From: Rhodobiaceae bacterium UBA7378
Lineage (GTDB): Bacteria; Pseudomonadota; Alphaproteobacteria; RS24
Length of the DNA: 15,348 nucleotides
Reading direction: 5' to 3'
Assembly (NCBI GenBank): GCA_002469805.1
Contig: DKNW01000052.1
Location: 29,456-44,803, forward strand
Positions 8,102 through 14,805 of this stretch are shown one piece after another (positions within the stretch are counted from its first letter, which is position 1; each line of letters begins with the position of its first letter). The translations under genes and the position numbers were made by a program. The notes beneath the pieces are model-generated. The model searched no databases. It was not told the origin of the DNA and saw only the letters and a list, made by a program, of their open reading frames with translations.

Positions 8102-9295
8102 ATGGATCTTAATCTCACGCTTGAATATCAGGCGTTTCGTAGCGAAGTAAAAAGTTTTCTTGATGCGCATCGTGATCAAGCACCAAGCTTGTCCGACCGG
8201 GGCGTGCGTAGCGAAAAGCGCAAAGCTTGGCAGAAAATTTTGCTTGAAAACGGCTACGCCGCGCGCACATTGCCCACGCAATATGGCGGCTATGGTGCGA
8301 CCCCGGATGCGTTAAAAAGCCGGATAATTGCGGAAGAGTTCTCCCGCGCGAAAATGCCGGGCGGCATTGCCGGGCAGGGTATCAACATGCTCGTGCCGAC
8401 TTTGTTAGAGATGGGAACCGATGATCAAAAAGAGAAGTATATCGCGCCGACTTTGCGTGGTGATATGGTGTGGTGTCAGGGCTATTCAGAGCCTGGCGCG
8501 GGTTCTGACCTTGCATCGCTGCGTACCTCTGCGGTTTTAGAAGGCGATCATTTTGTGATTAACGGCCAGAAGATATGGACAAGCACGGCGGCACAAGCCG
8601 ATATGATTTTTTGTCTGGTGCGCACGGAGCCGGACGCGCCGAAACATCAGGGCATTAGCTATTTGCTGTTTTCGATGGACACGCCAGGTATCGAGGTGCG
8701 TCCGCTTATGACAATGACCGGGCATGCCGAGTTTAACGAGGTGTTCTTTACCGATGTGCGCGTGCCGGCCGACCAGATTGTTGGCAAGCGCGGTGAAGGC
8801 TGGATGGTCGCCAACGCAACCTTGACCCATGAGCGCGGCATGCTGGGCGACCCTGATGCTGCCTTGTCGCGGTTAAACTCGATTGCCGAGATTATGCAAA
8901 AGGAAACCATCGACGGAGCGCCGCTGATGGATAATGCAGTTTATCGCGATCGCTTGATTGCGCTGCAGGCGGAAGTGTTCGCTATGAAATTTAACGGCAT
9001 GCGGCTGACAACCAATGCGCATGAGAAAAAATCGTCTGGTATGGCAGGCATGATTGTCAAACTGCAAGGGTGCGAATTGAACCACCGGCTTGCTGAACTG
9101 GCGATCGACGTGATGGGCGAGTATGGCATCTTGTTTGAGGACAGCCCGTTTATCCGCGATAAGGGGATGTGGCAAACCGCCTATATGTTCGACCTTGGGC
9201 TGATCATCGGCGGCGGGTCGGCGCAAATTCAGAAAAATATTATCAGCGAACGCGGGCTGGATATGCCGCGTGAGCCGAAAGTAACCAAGAAGTAG
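8102..9295 (+). CDS. Acyl-CoA dehydrogenase, probable catalytic subunit of a heteromeric pair
   Basis: It is an FAD enzyme that introduces the alpha-beta double bond into an acyl-CoA and passes electrons to electron-transfer flavoprotein. The protein is 397 residues. The FAD/substrate motif WCQGYSEPGAGSDLASLRT is at 124-142, INGQKIWTS at 153-161, and MTGHAEFNEVFFTDVRVP at 205-222. The catalytic Glu of MCAD-type enzymes (in the C-terminal YEGTSxIQR motif) is absent: the matching segment reads IIGGGSAQIQKN (368-379). Instead TLTHERG (240-246) puts E244 where LCAD and isovaleryl-CoA dehydrogenase keep their catalytic base. A strong ribosome site, GGAGGAG, lies four bases before the ATG. The next gene, another dehydrogenase, begins nine bases after the stop, so the two are almost certainly co-expressed. 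Such tandem pairs form alpha2-beta2 enzymes in Mycobacterium FadE and Rhodopseudomonas PimC/PimD systems. The substrate is not predictable here. Confidence 0.9.
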   Translation: MDLNLTLEYQAFRSEVKSFLDAHRDQAPSLSDRGVRSEKRKAWQKILLENGYAARTLPTQYGGYGATPDALKSRIIAEEFSRAKMPGGIAGQGINMLVPTLLEMGTDDQKEKYIAPTLRGDMVWCQGYSEPGAGSDLASLRTSAVLEGDHFVINGQKIWTSTAAQADMIFCLVRTEPDAPKHQGISYLLFSMDTPGIEVRPLMTMTGHAEFNEVFFTDVRVPADQIVGKRGEGWMVANATLTHERGMLGDPDAALSRLNSIAEIMQKETIDGAPLMDNAVYRDRLIALQAEVFAMKFNGMRLTTNAHEKKSSGMAGMIVKLQGCELNHRLAELAIDVMGEYGILFEDSPFIRDKGMWQTAYMFDLGLIIGGGSAQIQKNIISERGLDMPREPKVTKK

Positions 9296-9304
9296 GGCCG
9301 GCTC

Positions 9305-10387
9305 ATGTATTTCGGATTATCTGAAGACCAAGTGATGTTGCAGGACACTGTGCGCCGGTTTCTGGACACTGAATCCGAACTTGATCACGTGCGCGGCTTC
9401 GCTAATGGCGATACGACGCTGGCCGGTAAATTGCATGCGGGCCTCATGGAACTTGGTGTGCCGCTTGTTCTTATTCCCGAAGCCCAAGGCGGGCTTGGCA
9501 TGGGCGTCTTGGAAGCCGCGTTGATACAGGAAATGCTTGGGCGTTACGTAACCCCGTCAGCATTTACACCGGCCTATGGTATGGCGGTGGCTGGCCTTAA
9601 CACGGGCGCCAATGCCGACCAGCGCAATAACTGGCTTGGCCGCATTGCGGGCGGGGAGGTGATTTTGGGCGTCGGCGTGACAGAGGCGGTGGGCGCGCGC
9701 GAGGATGCCGGCCTCACAGTAACAGGCGATAAGGTTTCTGGCCGTGCAAGCTTTGTTATGGGTGCGGAAACTGCGACGCATTTCTTGCTTGGTGCTGGCA
9801 ATGCATTGGCAATTATTGATCGATCGTCAGACGGTGTGCAGGAAACAGCACTTACGACCATCGACAAGACCCGTAGGGTGATCATGCTCGATTTGGATAA
9901 TGTGGCTTGCGATGTGCTGGACGGTGCGGCGCAACCTGCTATAGACGCAATGATAAATGTCGGACGCGTTTTGCTGGCAGCAGATAGTTTTGGTGCTGCG
10001 GAAGTGATGTTGCAAAAAGCTGTTGATTATTCCAAAGACCGCGAACAATTTAACCGTCCGATCGGATCGTTTCAGGCTGTGAAGCATATGTGTGCGGATA
10101 TGGCCGCGCGCCTTGAGCCATGTCGTTCATTGCTGTGGTACGCCGCCTATGCGCAAGATAATGTACCCGAAGAGGGGCCGCTTATGTCGTGCATGGTGAA
10201 GTCGCATATCTCGGAGGTTGGTAAATTCATTGCCCGCACCTCTACAGAAGTGCATGGCGGCATGGGCTTTACAGATTTGATGGGACTGCATTACTGGTTT
10301 AAGCGCATTGGCTTTAACCGCCAATTGCTCGGCGGGCCGGAGAAAACGCGCCACGATGCGGCGGTTCTGCAGGGCTTTGCGAAATAA
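9305..10387 (+). CDS. Acyl-CoA dehydrogenase family protein, probable non-catalytic subunit
   Basis: This is a 360-residue acyl-CoA dehydrogenase fold, short for the family, following the preceding dehydrogenase by nine bases. The N-terminal helical domain begins YFGLSEDQVMLQDTVRRFLD (2-21), and the C-terminal domain has DREQFNRPIGSFQAVKH (245-261), the conserved flavin/dimer-contact block, and VHGGMGFTDLMGLHYWFKR (316-334). Both places where the family keeps its catalytic Glu lack it. The LCAD-type site reads NVGRVLLAAD (218-227). The C-terminal YEGTSxIQR region reads QLLGGPEKTRHDA (340-352), with no clear counterpart. The middle beta domain is also reduced: the usual SEPxxGSD motif is replaced by GVTEAVGAREDAG (124-136). 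I infer a structural subunit that helps form the FAD site with its upstream neighbour. It could instead act alone on an unusual substrate. No independent promoter is visible, and only a weak ribosome site precedes the ATG. Confidence 0.87.
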   Translation: MYFGLSEDQVMLQDTVRRFLDTESELDHVRGFANGDTTLAGKLHAGLMELGVPLVLIPEAQGGLGMGVLEAALIQEMLGRYVTPSAFTPAYGMAVAGLNTGANADQRNNWLGRIAGGEVILGVGVTEAVGAREDAGLTVTGDKVSGRASFVMGAETATHFLLGAGNALAIIDRSSDGVQETALTTIDKTRRVIMLDLDNVACDVLDGAAQPAIDAMINVGRVLLAADSFGAAEVMLQKAVDYSKDREQFNRPIGSFQAVKHMCADMAARLEPCRSLLWYAAYAQDNVPEEGPLMSCMVKSHISEVGKFIARTSTEVHGGMGFTDLMGLHYWFKRIGFNRQLLGGPEKTRHDAAVLQGFAK

Positions 10388-10416
10388 AAACGGCGACACT
10401 GAGTAGGGTGCCGCCG
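10384..10416 (-). terminator. Rho-independent terminator for the thiolase gene
   Basis: On the minus strand the arm CGGCGGCAC (10408-10416) pairs with GTGTCGCCG (10391-10399) across an eight-base loop, with one mismatch. A run of five T follows, extending as TTTTTATTT, and reads into the stop codon of the convergent dehydrogenase. The hairpin begins 34 bases after the thiolase stop. On the plus strand the same hairpin is followed only by CTTTGATAG, so it would work poorly for the dehydrogenase pair. Confidence 0.8.
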
Positions 10417-10449
10417 CTTTGATAGTCTCGCGCGATATGCGGGTTTGGG

Positions 10450-11685
10450 TTAGACGCGCTCGATAATGATTGCCGGTGCCATGCCACCCGCCGCGCACAT
10501 GGTAACCAGACCGAACTGCTTGTCCTGACGTTCAAGTTCATCAACCATGGTACCGATCAAAATAGCGCCGGTTGCCCCAATGGGGTGACCCAGCGCCATT
10601 GCACCGCCATTGACGTTTACGATATCTCGGTCGATGTCGAGATCGCGGATGAACTTTTCGGTCACAACTGAAAACGCTTCATTAACCTCAAAAAGATCAA
10701 TGTCCGACACGCTCATGCCGGCCTTGTCGAGAACCTTTTTGGCGGCAGGAACAGGTGCGTTTAACATAAGCGTCGGATTGTCGCCCATATTTGCCATGGC
10801 TACGACACGCGCCCGAGGTTTCATGCCGTGGGCTTTGGCGTATGTATCCGATGTCAGCAACAGTGCCGCCGCGCCGTCGACTACGCCAGATGAATTGCCT
10901 GCGTGGTGTACGTGGTTAATCTCGAGATCCGGATAAGCCTGATTGACGAGCTTGCGGAATGTTGTGCCATCTTCGTCGAGCGGATAGTCAGCGAGTTTAG
11001 CAAATGATGGGTCCAGATTGCGCAGGTCGTCACGGGTGGTCTGGGGACGTGGAAACTCTTCCTTGTCCAACGCCAGTGTGCCGTCTTCACGGTAAACTGG
11101 CACCAAACCCTTATCGAAATGCCCGTTATCGATGGCGTGCTTTGCACGCTGCTGGCTGACATAAGCCAAGTCGTCAACCGCCTCGCGGTTAATGCCTTCT
11201 AGTGTCGCAATAGCATCTGCGCAGACACCTTGGTGTGGTTGAGGATGCTCGGACCGCAGACGCGTATTGCCATTGTCGAGAAATGGCGAGCCCTTAAAGC
11301 CTTCGGATCCATAAAGCGACATCATTTCGGTACCGCCGGCAACGCACATATCTTCCATGCCTGACATGATGTTGGCCGCCGCGATGTTCACAGTCGTAAT
11401 GCCGGAGCCGCAAAAGCGGTCAAGTGTCATGGCGCTGGATTTCACATCGTAACCGGCATCAAGCGCGGCCATGCGACCCAAATCACCGCTTTGAACACCA
11501 CGTTGGCTGCTGGTGCCCCAGACAATATCGCCAACTTCGGCTGTGTCGAAACTATTGCGTTCAGTCAGTGCTCTGAGCACTGTCGCGCCTAAATGCTGCG
11601 GGTGAATGTCGGACAAAGCGCCTTTGCCCGGTTTGCCAATGCCACGCGGGGTGCGGCAAGCGTCGATAATCCATGCTTCGCTCAT
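10450..11685 (-). CDS. Thiolase (acetyl-CoA acyltransferase / acetyltransferase)
   Basis: It cleaves 3-ketoacyl-CoA with CoA to give acetyl-CoA plus a shortened acyl-CoA, or works in reverse to condense acetyl-CoA. The protein is 411 residues from the ATG at 11685. The nucleophile C92 lies in LDRFCGSGITTVN (88-100). VNEAFSV (334-340), GGAMALGHPIGATGA (360-374, H367) and CAAGGMAPA (397-405, C397) complete the catalytic set. It is somewhat longer than a typical 390-residue thiolase. The extra length lies around 120-160 (YGSEGFKGSP...HPQPHQGVCADAIA), where the common MGxTAE motif is replaced by HQGVCADAIA, so it belongs to a distinct subfamily. The start is set by an AGGGAG ribosome site nine bases upstream; the longer frame to 11754 adds 23 unlikely residues. 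It is divergent from one dehydrogenase and convergent with another, consistent with beta-oxidation. Whether it is degradative or biosynthetic cannot be decided from sequence. Confidence 0.93.
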   Translation of the reverse strand: MSEAWIIDACRTPRGIGKPGKGALSDIHPQHLGATVLRALTERNSFDTAEVGDIVWGTSSQRGVQSGDLGRMAALDAGYDVKSSAMTLDRFCGSGITTVNIAAANIMSGMEDMCVAGGTEMMSLYGSEGFKGSPFLDNGNTRLRSEHPQPHQGVCADAIATLEGINREAVDDLAYVSQQRAKHAIDNGHFDKGLVPVYREDGTLALDKEEFPRPQTTRDDLRNLDPSFAKLADYPLDEDGTTFRKLVNQAYPDLEINHVHHAGNSSGVVDGAAALLLTSDTYAKAHGMKPRARVVAMANMGDNPTLMLNAPVPAAKKVLDKAGMSVSDIDLFEVNEAFSVVTEKFIRDLDIDRDIVNVNGGAMALGHPIGATGAILIGTMVDELERQDKQFGLVTMCAAGGMAPAIIIERV

Positions 11686-11806
11686 GGGGGTACTCCCTTT
11701 GAAATAATTTAGGCAGAAACAATGGGGGCAAACGGGGCTTAAATCAAGATGCAAATCGAGACACGAATCTAGAGGTCAAGCCAACCGAAATCCGGTGCGC
11801 GCATGG

Positions 11807-11834
11807 TTGATAATTTGCCGTGCACGCCTATGAT
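11807..11834 (+). promoter_or_regulatory. Probable sigma70-type promoter for the 11856 dehydrogenase gene
   Basis: TTGATA (11807-11812) and TATGAT (11829-11834) are separated by 16 bases, each matching the consensus at five of six positions. Transcription would begin near 11841, just before the GGAGG ribosome site (11846-11850) of the gene starting at 11856. The rest of the 170-base divergent region 11686-11855 has no promoter for the thiolase that I can defend and no clear operator palindrome. Confidence 0.55.
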
Positions 11835-11855
11835 AACCGGCCAGCGGAGGCCATT

Positions 11856-13016
11856 ATGGATTTTCAACTTACCGATCAGCAACATGAATTGCAGGCGGCG
11901 GCGCGTAAATTCGCCCGTGCTGAGATGCCCACTATTGCAGCACAGTGCGAGGATACCGGTCATCCGCCCGGGCGCGATGTGTTGCGCCAGCTTGGGAATA
12001 TGGGTTTTCTGGGTGTCAATATTCCCGAACATCTGGGTGGACTAGGGCTTGGTAATCTCGAAGCTTTATTGGTGCTTGAGGAATTTGCACAAATCTCGTC
12101 CGCATCGGCTTTTCCGCTGTTTGAAGCTAATGTCGGACCGGTGCATGCAATCGTGCATTTTGGGTCAGAAAATTTGCAGAAGAAAATTGTGCCCGAAGTT
12201 TGCCGAGGCGACATGGTGCTCGCCGTGTCCATGTCCGAACCGCAAGCTGGCAGTGCGCTCACAGATCTCAGCACGCGCGGGGTTGTCGGCGATGGCAAGG
12301 TTGTTTTGAACGGCCAGAAAAGATGGTGTTCGGGCGGCGGTCATTCGGATGGTTATTTGATTTATACGCGCCTATCTGATGATCCTGGCGCGAAGGGTAT
12401 TGGTGCTGTTTTCGTGGAAAACGGCACGCCGGGTCTTAGCTTTGGTGCGCAGGAAGATCTCATGGGTTTTCGCGGGGTGCCATCAGCTGATATTTTCCTC
12501 GACGACGTTACCGTGTCGGCAGACAATATTGTTGTGCCTGCGGGCGGGTTTCGCAAATTGATGGAAGCTTTTGATCTAGAGCGGTGTGGCAATGCAACCA
12601 TGGCGCTGGGGCAGGCCTCCGGCGCATTGCACGACGTGTTGGATTATGTGCAGGCGCGCGAGCAATTTGGCAAACCGCTGGTTGATTTTCAGGGTGTTCA
12701 AATCAAGCTGGCGGAAATGCAAATGCGGGTCGAGGCGGCACGCCTTCTTATTCATCGCGCCGCGGTAAATGCCGAAGACGGTTTACCAAGCGTGATCGAC
12801 AGTTCGGTTGCCAAATGCTTTGCCAATGAAATTTGCCGCGATGTTACTGGCGCAGCCGTTCAGTTAATGGGCGGCTATGGGTATTCAAAAGCCTACCCGA
12901 TGGAACGTCGGATGCGTGATGCATGGGGGTGGGGCATTGCTGGCGGAGCTATCGATATCCAGAAAACCAACATTACCGCCGCTATGGTTGGACGGCGCTT
13001 TGATCAACGGCGCTGA
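11856..13016 (+). CDS. Acyl-CoA dehydrogenase, isovaleryl/LCAD-like catalytic type
   Basis: This FAD-dependent acyl-CoA dehydrogenase has 386 residues from the ATG at 11856. The N-terminal helical domain begins MDFQLTDQQHELQAAARKFA. SMSEPQAGSALTDLST (125-140) is the flavin/substrate loop and LNGQKRWCSGG (151-161) follows. AREQFGKPLVDFQGVQ (267-282) and QLMGGYGYSKAYPMERRMRD (336-355) are the C-terminal flavin-contact blocks. The MCAD-type C-terminal catalytic Glu is replaced by Gly in IAGGAIDIQK (361-370). FDLERCG (239-245) supplies E242 at the isovaleryl/LCAD position, so it should be active by itself. The start is supported by GGAGG six bases upstream; an earlier GTG at 11820 overlaps the predicted promoter and lacks a ribosome site. 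The gene is divergent from the thiolase, so the two may share regulation. Its substrate could be a short branched or longer-chain acyl-CoA. Confidence 0.93.
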   Translation: MDFQLTDQQHELQAAARKFARAEMPTIAAQCEDTGHPPGRDVLRQLGNMGFLGVNIPEHLGGLGLGNLEALLVLEEFAQISSASAFPLFEANVGPVHAIVHFGSENLQKKIVPEVCRGDMVLAVSMSEPQAGSALTDLSTRGVVGDGKVVLNGQKRWCSGGGHSDGYLIYTRLSDDPGAKGIGAVFVENGTPGLSFGAQEDLMGFRGVPSADIFLDDVTVSADNIVVPAGGFRKLMEAFDLERCGNATMALGQASGALHDVLDYVQAREQFGKPLVDFQGVQIKLAEMQMRVEAARLLIHRAAVNAEDGLPSVIDSSVAKCFANEICRDVTGAAVQLMGGYGYSKAYPMERRMRDAWGWGIAGGAIDIQKTNITAAMVGRRFDQRR

Positions 13017-13052
13017 TTGCCTGCCTGCTGCTTTACTTTGCTCAGCTATTTC

Positions 13053-13130
13053 CAGTCGGCTGTCTGACGCCTATTTGAGCTGCTTTTTCAAAAAGTCTGG
13101 CATGTTGCCGCCAAACGCGTCAGCCGACTG
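13053..13130. repeat. Long-range inverted repeat around the 3' end of rhlE
   Basis: CAGTCGGC (13053-13060) and TGACGC (13065-13070) pair with GCGTCA (13117-13122) and GCCGACTG (13123-13130). This forms a 14-bp stem with a four-base bulge on one side. The 46-base loop is exactly the last 14 codons plus the stop of rhlE. No T-run follows on either strand, so it is not a standard intrinsic terminator. It sits in the short convergent gap between the dehydrogenase and rhlE. Confidence 0.45.
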
Positions 13131-14609
13131 ACCCTTATTAGAGGCGGTCGGTTTGGTTGCTGTAGCTGTTTTCGGCGTAGCGGCTTTCGCTGCAGAGGTT
13201 GGTTTTTCGGGTTTTGCCGCTGTCCGAACAGCCGACTTTGCTTCGCTGCGCTGCTCTTGCGGTTTATCTTGAGATTTGTTTTGCGATCTGCGTCTGTCGC
13301 GTCCAAGCAATCCACGTCGCCGGCCTTCTCCATTGCCGCTATTGCCCGAACTGCCTGCATCATCGCCTAGAGCTTGACCGTTGGGTGTTGTATCACCTCT
13401 ACGTCGCCGCGGGCTTTTTGCAGATCGGCCACCGGATTTGTCGGCCCGTTTTTCGGGGCTACCAACTGCATCAAAATCATCCAGTTCTTCGCGGGGCACT
13501 TCCAGTTTGATCAGATCTTCAATCGCTTGGATATATTTACTGTCCTGACGCGTCGCCAGCATATAGGCGGCACCGGAGCGTCCTGCGCGTCCGGTGCGTC
13601 CAATTCGGTGAACATAATCTTCGGCATGCGACGGGACATCAAAGTTAAATACGTGCGAAACATTAGGAATGTCGAGACCGCGCGCAGCTACGTCGCTGGC
13701 GATCAGATATTTCGCTGACCCTGATTTGAACTCTTCCAGCATTTTCAACCGGATATGCTGGTCCATATCGCCGTGCAGCGAAACAGCAGGATAGCCGTGA
13801 CGTTGGAGGCTTTCCAGCAAGGTACCGATATCGCGCTTGCGGTTGCAGAAAATAATTCCGTTGACAACTTCTTCGCGGTCAAACAATGCCCGCAAAGCAG
13901 CGCGCTTGCGCATGGGCGTAACTTCGATAATGGCCTGCGACACGTTTTTATTGGTCGATGAGGGGGGCGCGACTTCAATGCGTTTGGGGGCTTGCAAAAA
14001 CTGCTCGGAAAGGCGGGTAATTTCCGGCGGCATGGTGGCTGAGAAAAACAGCGTTTGGCGAGTGAAAGGTAGCAATTTCACAATGCGTTCAATATCGGGA
14101 ATAAAGCCCATATCGAGCATGCGGTCAGCTTCGTCAATTACCAGAACCTCAACGCCGCGTAGCATAACTTTGCCCCGCTCAACATGGTCGAGCAAACGCC
14201 CAGGCGTCGCGATGAGAACATCTGCGCCGCGCTCAATTGCGCGTTCTTGGTCAGCAAAAGATACACCGCCAATGAGCAGCGCTTTGGTCAAGCGGGTTTT
14301 CTTGCCATATAGATCAAAGTTTTCAGCAACCTGTGCGGCCAGTTCGCGCGTGGGCTCGAGAATGAGCGTGCGCGGCATGCGGGCCTTTGCCCGGCCCTTC
14401 ATCAGGCGGTTGATCATGGGCAAAGTGAAACTGGCCGTCTTGCCGGTGCCGGTTTGGGCGATACCCAGCACGTCGCGGCCTTCTATGATGGCGGGAATTG
14501 CCTGTGCTTGAATGGGGGTGGGGGTGGTGTAGCCAACATCATTAATGGCGGCCATAATTTCCGGGGCTAGCCCCAGACCCTCGAACGAGGTTTGTGAATC
14601 TGAACTCAT
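13071..14609 (-). CDS. rhlE: DEAD-box ATP-dependent RNA helicase, RhlE family
   Basis: It unwinds structured RNA using ATP; RhlE proteins act in ribosome assembly and RNA decay, often in the cold. The 512-residue protein has the motifs in order: Q motif region FEGLGLAPEI with TPTPIQ (9-34), Walker A AQTGTGKT (51-58), PTREL (86-90), DEAD box VIDEADRMLDMGF (157-169), SAT (190-192), and HRIGRTGRAGRSG (334-346). RMLDMGF after DEAD is typical of RhlE. From about 386 comes a 115-residue disordered basic tail (SPRRRRGD, GRRRGLLGRDRRRSQ, then Ala/Lys/Pro/Thr repeats). It ends in a compact FGGNMPDFLKKQLK that looks like a short functional motif. I start it at 14609, where MSSDSQTSF begins, after a GGAAAG ribosome site. 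The frame stays open to a GTG at 14702 through repeat DNA, but that extension is not family-like. The leader carries a perfect hairpin and tandem repeats. Confidence 0.93.
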   Translation of the reverse strand: MSSDSQTSFEGLGLAPEIMAAINDVGYTTPTPIQAQAIPAIIEGRDVLGIAQTGTGKTASFTLPMINRLMKGRAKARMPRTLILEPTRELAAQVAENFDLYGKKTRLTKALLIGGVSFADQERAIERGADVLIATPGRLLDHVERGKVMLRGVEVLVIDEADRMLDMGFIPDIERIVKLLPFTRQTLFFSATMPPEITRLSEQFLQAPKRIEVAPPSSTNKNVSQAIIEVTPMRKRAALRALFDREEVVNGIIFCNRKRDIGTLLESLQRHGYPAVSLHGDMDQHIRLKMLEEFKSGSAKYLIASDVAARGLDIPNVSHVFNFDVPSHAEDYVHRIGRTGRAGRSGAAYMLATRQDSKYIQAIEDLIKLEVPREELDDFDAVGSPEKRADKSGGRSAKSPRRRRGDTTPNGQALGDDAGSSGNSGNGEGRRRGLLGRDRRRSQNKSQDKPQEQRSEAKSAVRTAAKPEKPTSAAKAATPKTATATKPTASNKGQSADAFGGNMPDFLKKQLK

Positions 14610-14627
14610 TTGCTTTCCGTGTTGATG

Positions 14628-14647
14628 GTTTCGGCCGGTGCCGAAAC
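14628..14647 (-). promoter_or_regulatory. Perfect hairpin in the rhlE leader
   Basis: On the minus strand GTTTCGGC, a four-base loop, and GCCGAAAC form a perfect 8-bp stem (14628-14635 with 14640-14647). It ends 18 bases before the rhlE ATG, just ahead of the GGAAAG ribosome site. With no T-run after it, it is not a terminator. It could be a leader structure affecting translation or stability, or a palindromic protein-binding site. The role is inferred. Confidence 0.5.
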
Positions 14648-14654
14648 ACGTGCG

Positions 14655-14746
14655 ATGCATGAAACTATGCACTTCAAATTTATGCACTTGAAACTTATGC
14701 ACTTGAAATCAATGCACTCGAAATCAATGCACATAAAAATTATGCA
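14655..14746. repeat. 15-bp tandem direct repeat array upstream of rhlE
   Basis: Five full 15-bp units start at 14667, 14682, 14697, 14712 and 14727. A shortened 12-base unit precedes them at 14655 and a partial unit follows at 14742. The plus-strand consensus is about ATGCACTTGAAATCA; on the minus (rhlE) strand it reads TGATTTCAAGTGCAT. ATGCA is invariant in every unit, while the rest diverges by a few bases. There are no spacers between units, so it is not CRISPR. Because the period is a multiple of three, frames stay open through it on both strands (MHxKx-like on plus, VHKFx-like on minus). A CATAAT hexamer (14739-14744, minus strand) at the distal edge could be a promoter -10, so the array would then lie in the rhlE transcript. 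Confidence 0.85.
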
Positions 14747-14754
14747 ATGGACGA

Positions 14755-14782
14755 GGTCGGCAGTAATAATCTGGATCCGACC
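14755..14782 (-). other. Short inverted repeat between parE and rhlE
   Basis: GGTCGG (14755-14760) and CCGACC (14777-14782) form a 6-bp stem with a 16-base AT-rich loop, directly next to the second inverted repeat at 14787-14805. It lies upstream of the possible rhlE -10 hexamer. It could be an operator or part of a parE 3' structure. The arms are short enough to be chance. Confidence 0.3.
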
Positions 14783-14786
14783 AATT

Positions 14787-14805
14787 TCAGGCCACCACGG
14801 CCTGA
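14787..14805 (-). terminator. Possible hairpin terminator downstream of parE
   Basis: TCAGGCC (14787-14793) and GGCCTGA (14799-14805) form a perfect 7-bp stem with a five-base loop, about 100 bases after the parE stop. On the minus strand it is followed by AATTGG, not a T-run, so termination would be weak. The remaining bases 14806-14905 contain no gene or structure I can support. The whole parE-rhlE gap (14610-14905) is 296 bases. Confidence 0.35.

Noticed and set aside
11686..11754. Longer thiolase N-terminus
   Set aside because: The extra 23 residues (Cys-rich, unlike the family) precede a good ribosome site and a start at 11685.
13837..14511. 224-codon plus-strand open frame opposite rhlE
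   Set aside because: It lies antisense to conserved helicase motifs and its Arg/Ser-rich composition is typical of a shadow frame.
14655..14746. Possible CRISPR array
   Set aside because: The units are 15 bp, directly abutting, with no unique spacers and no cas genes nearby.
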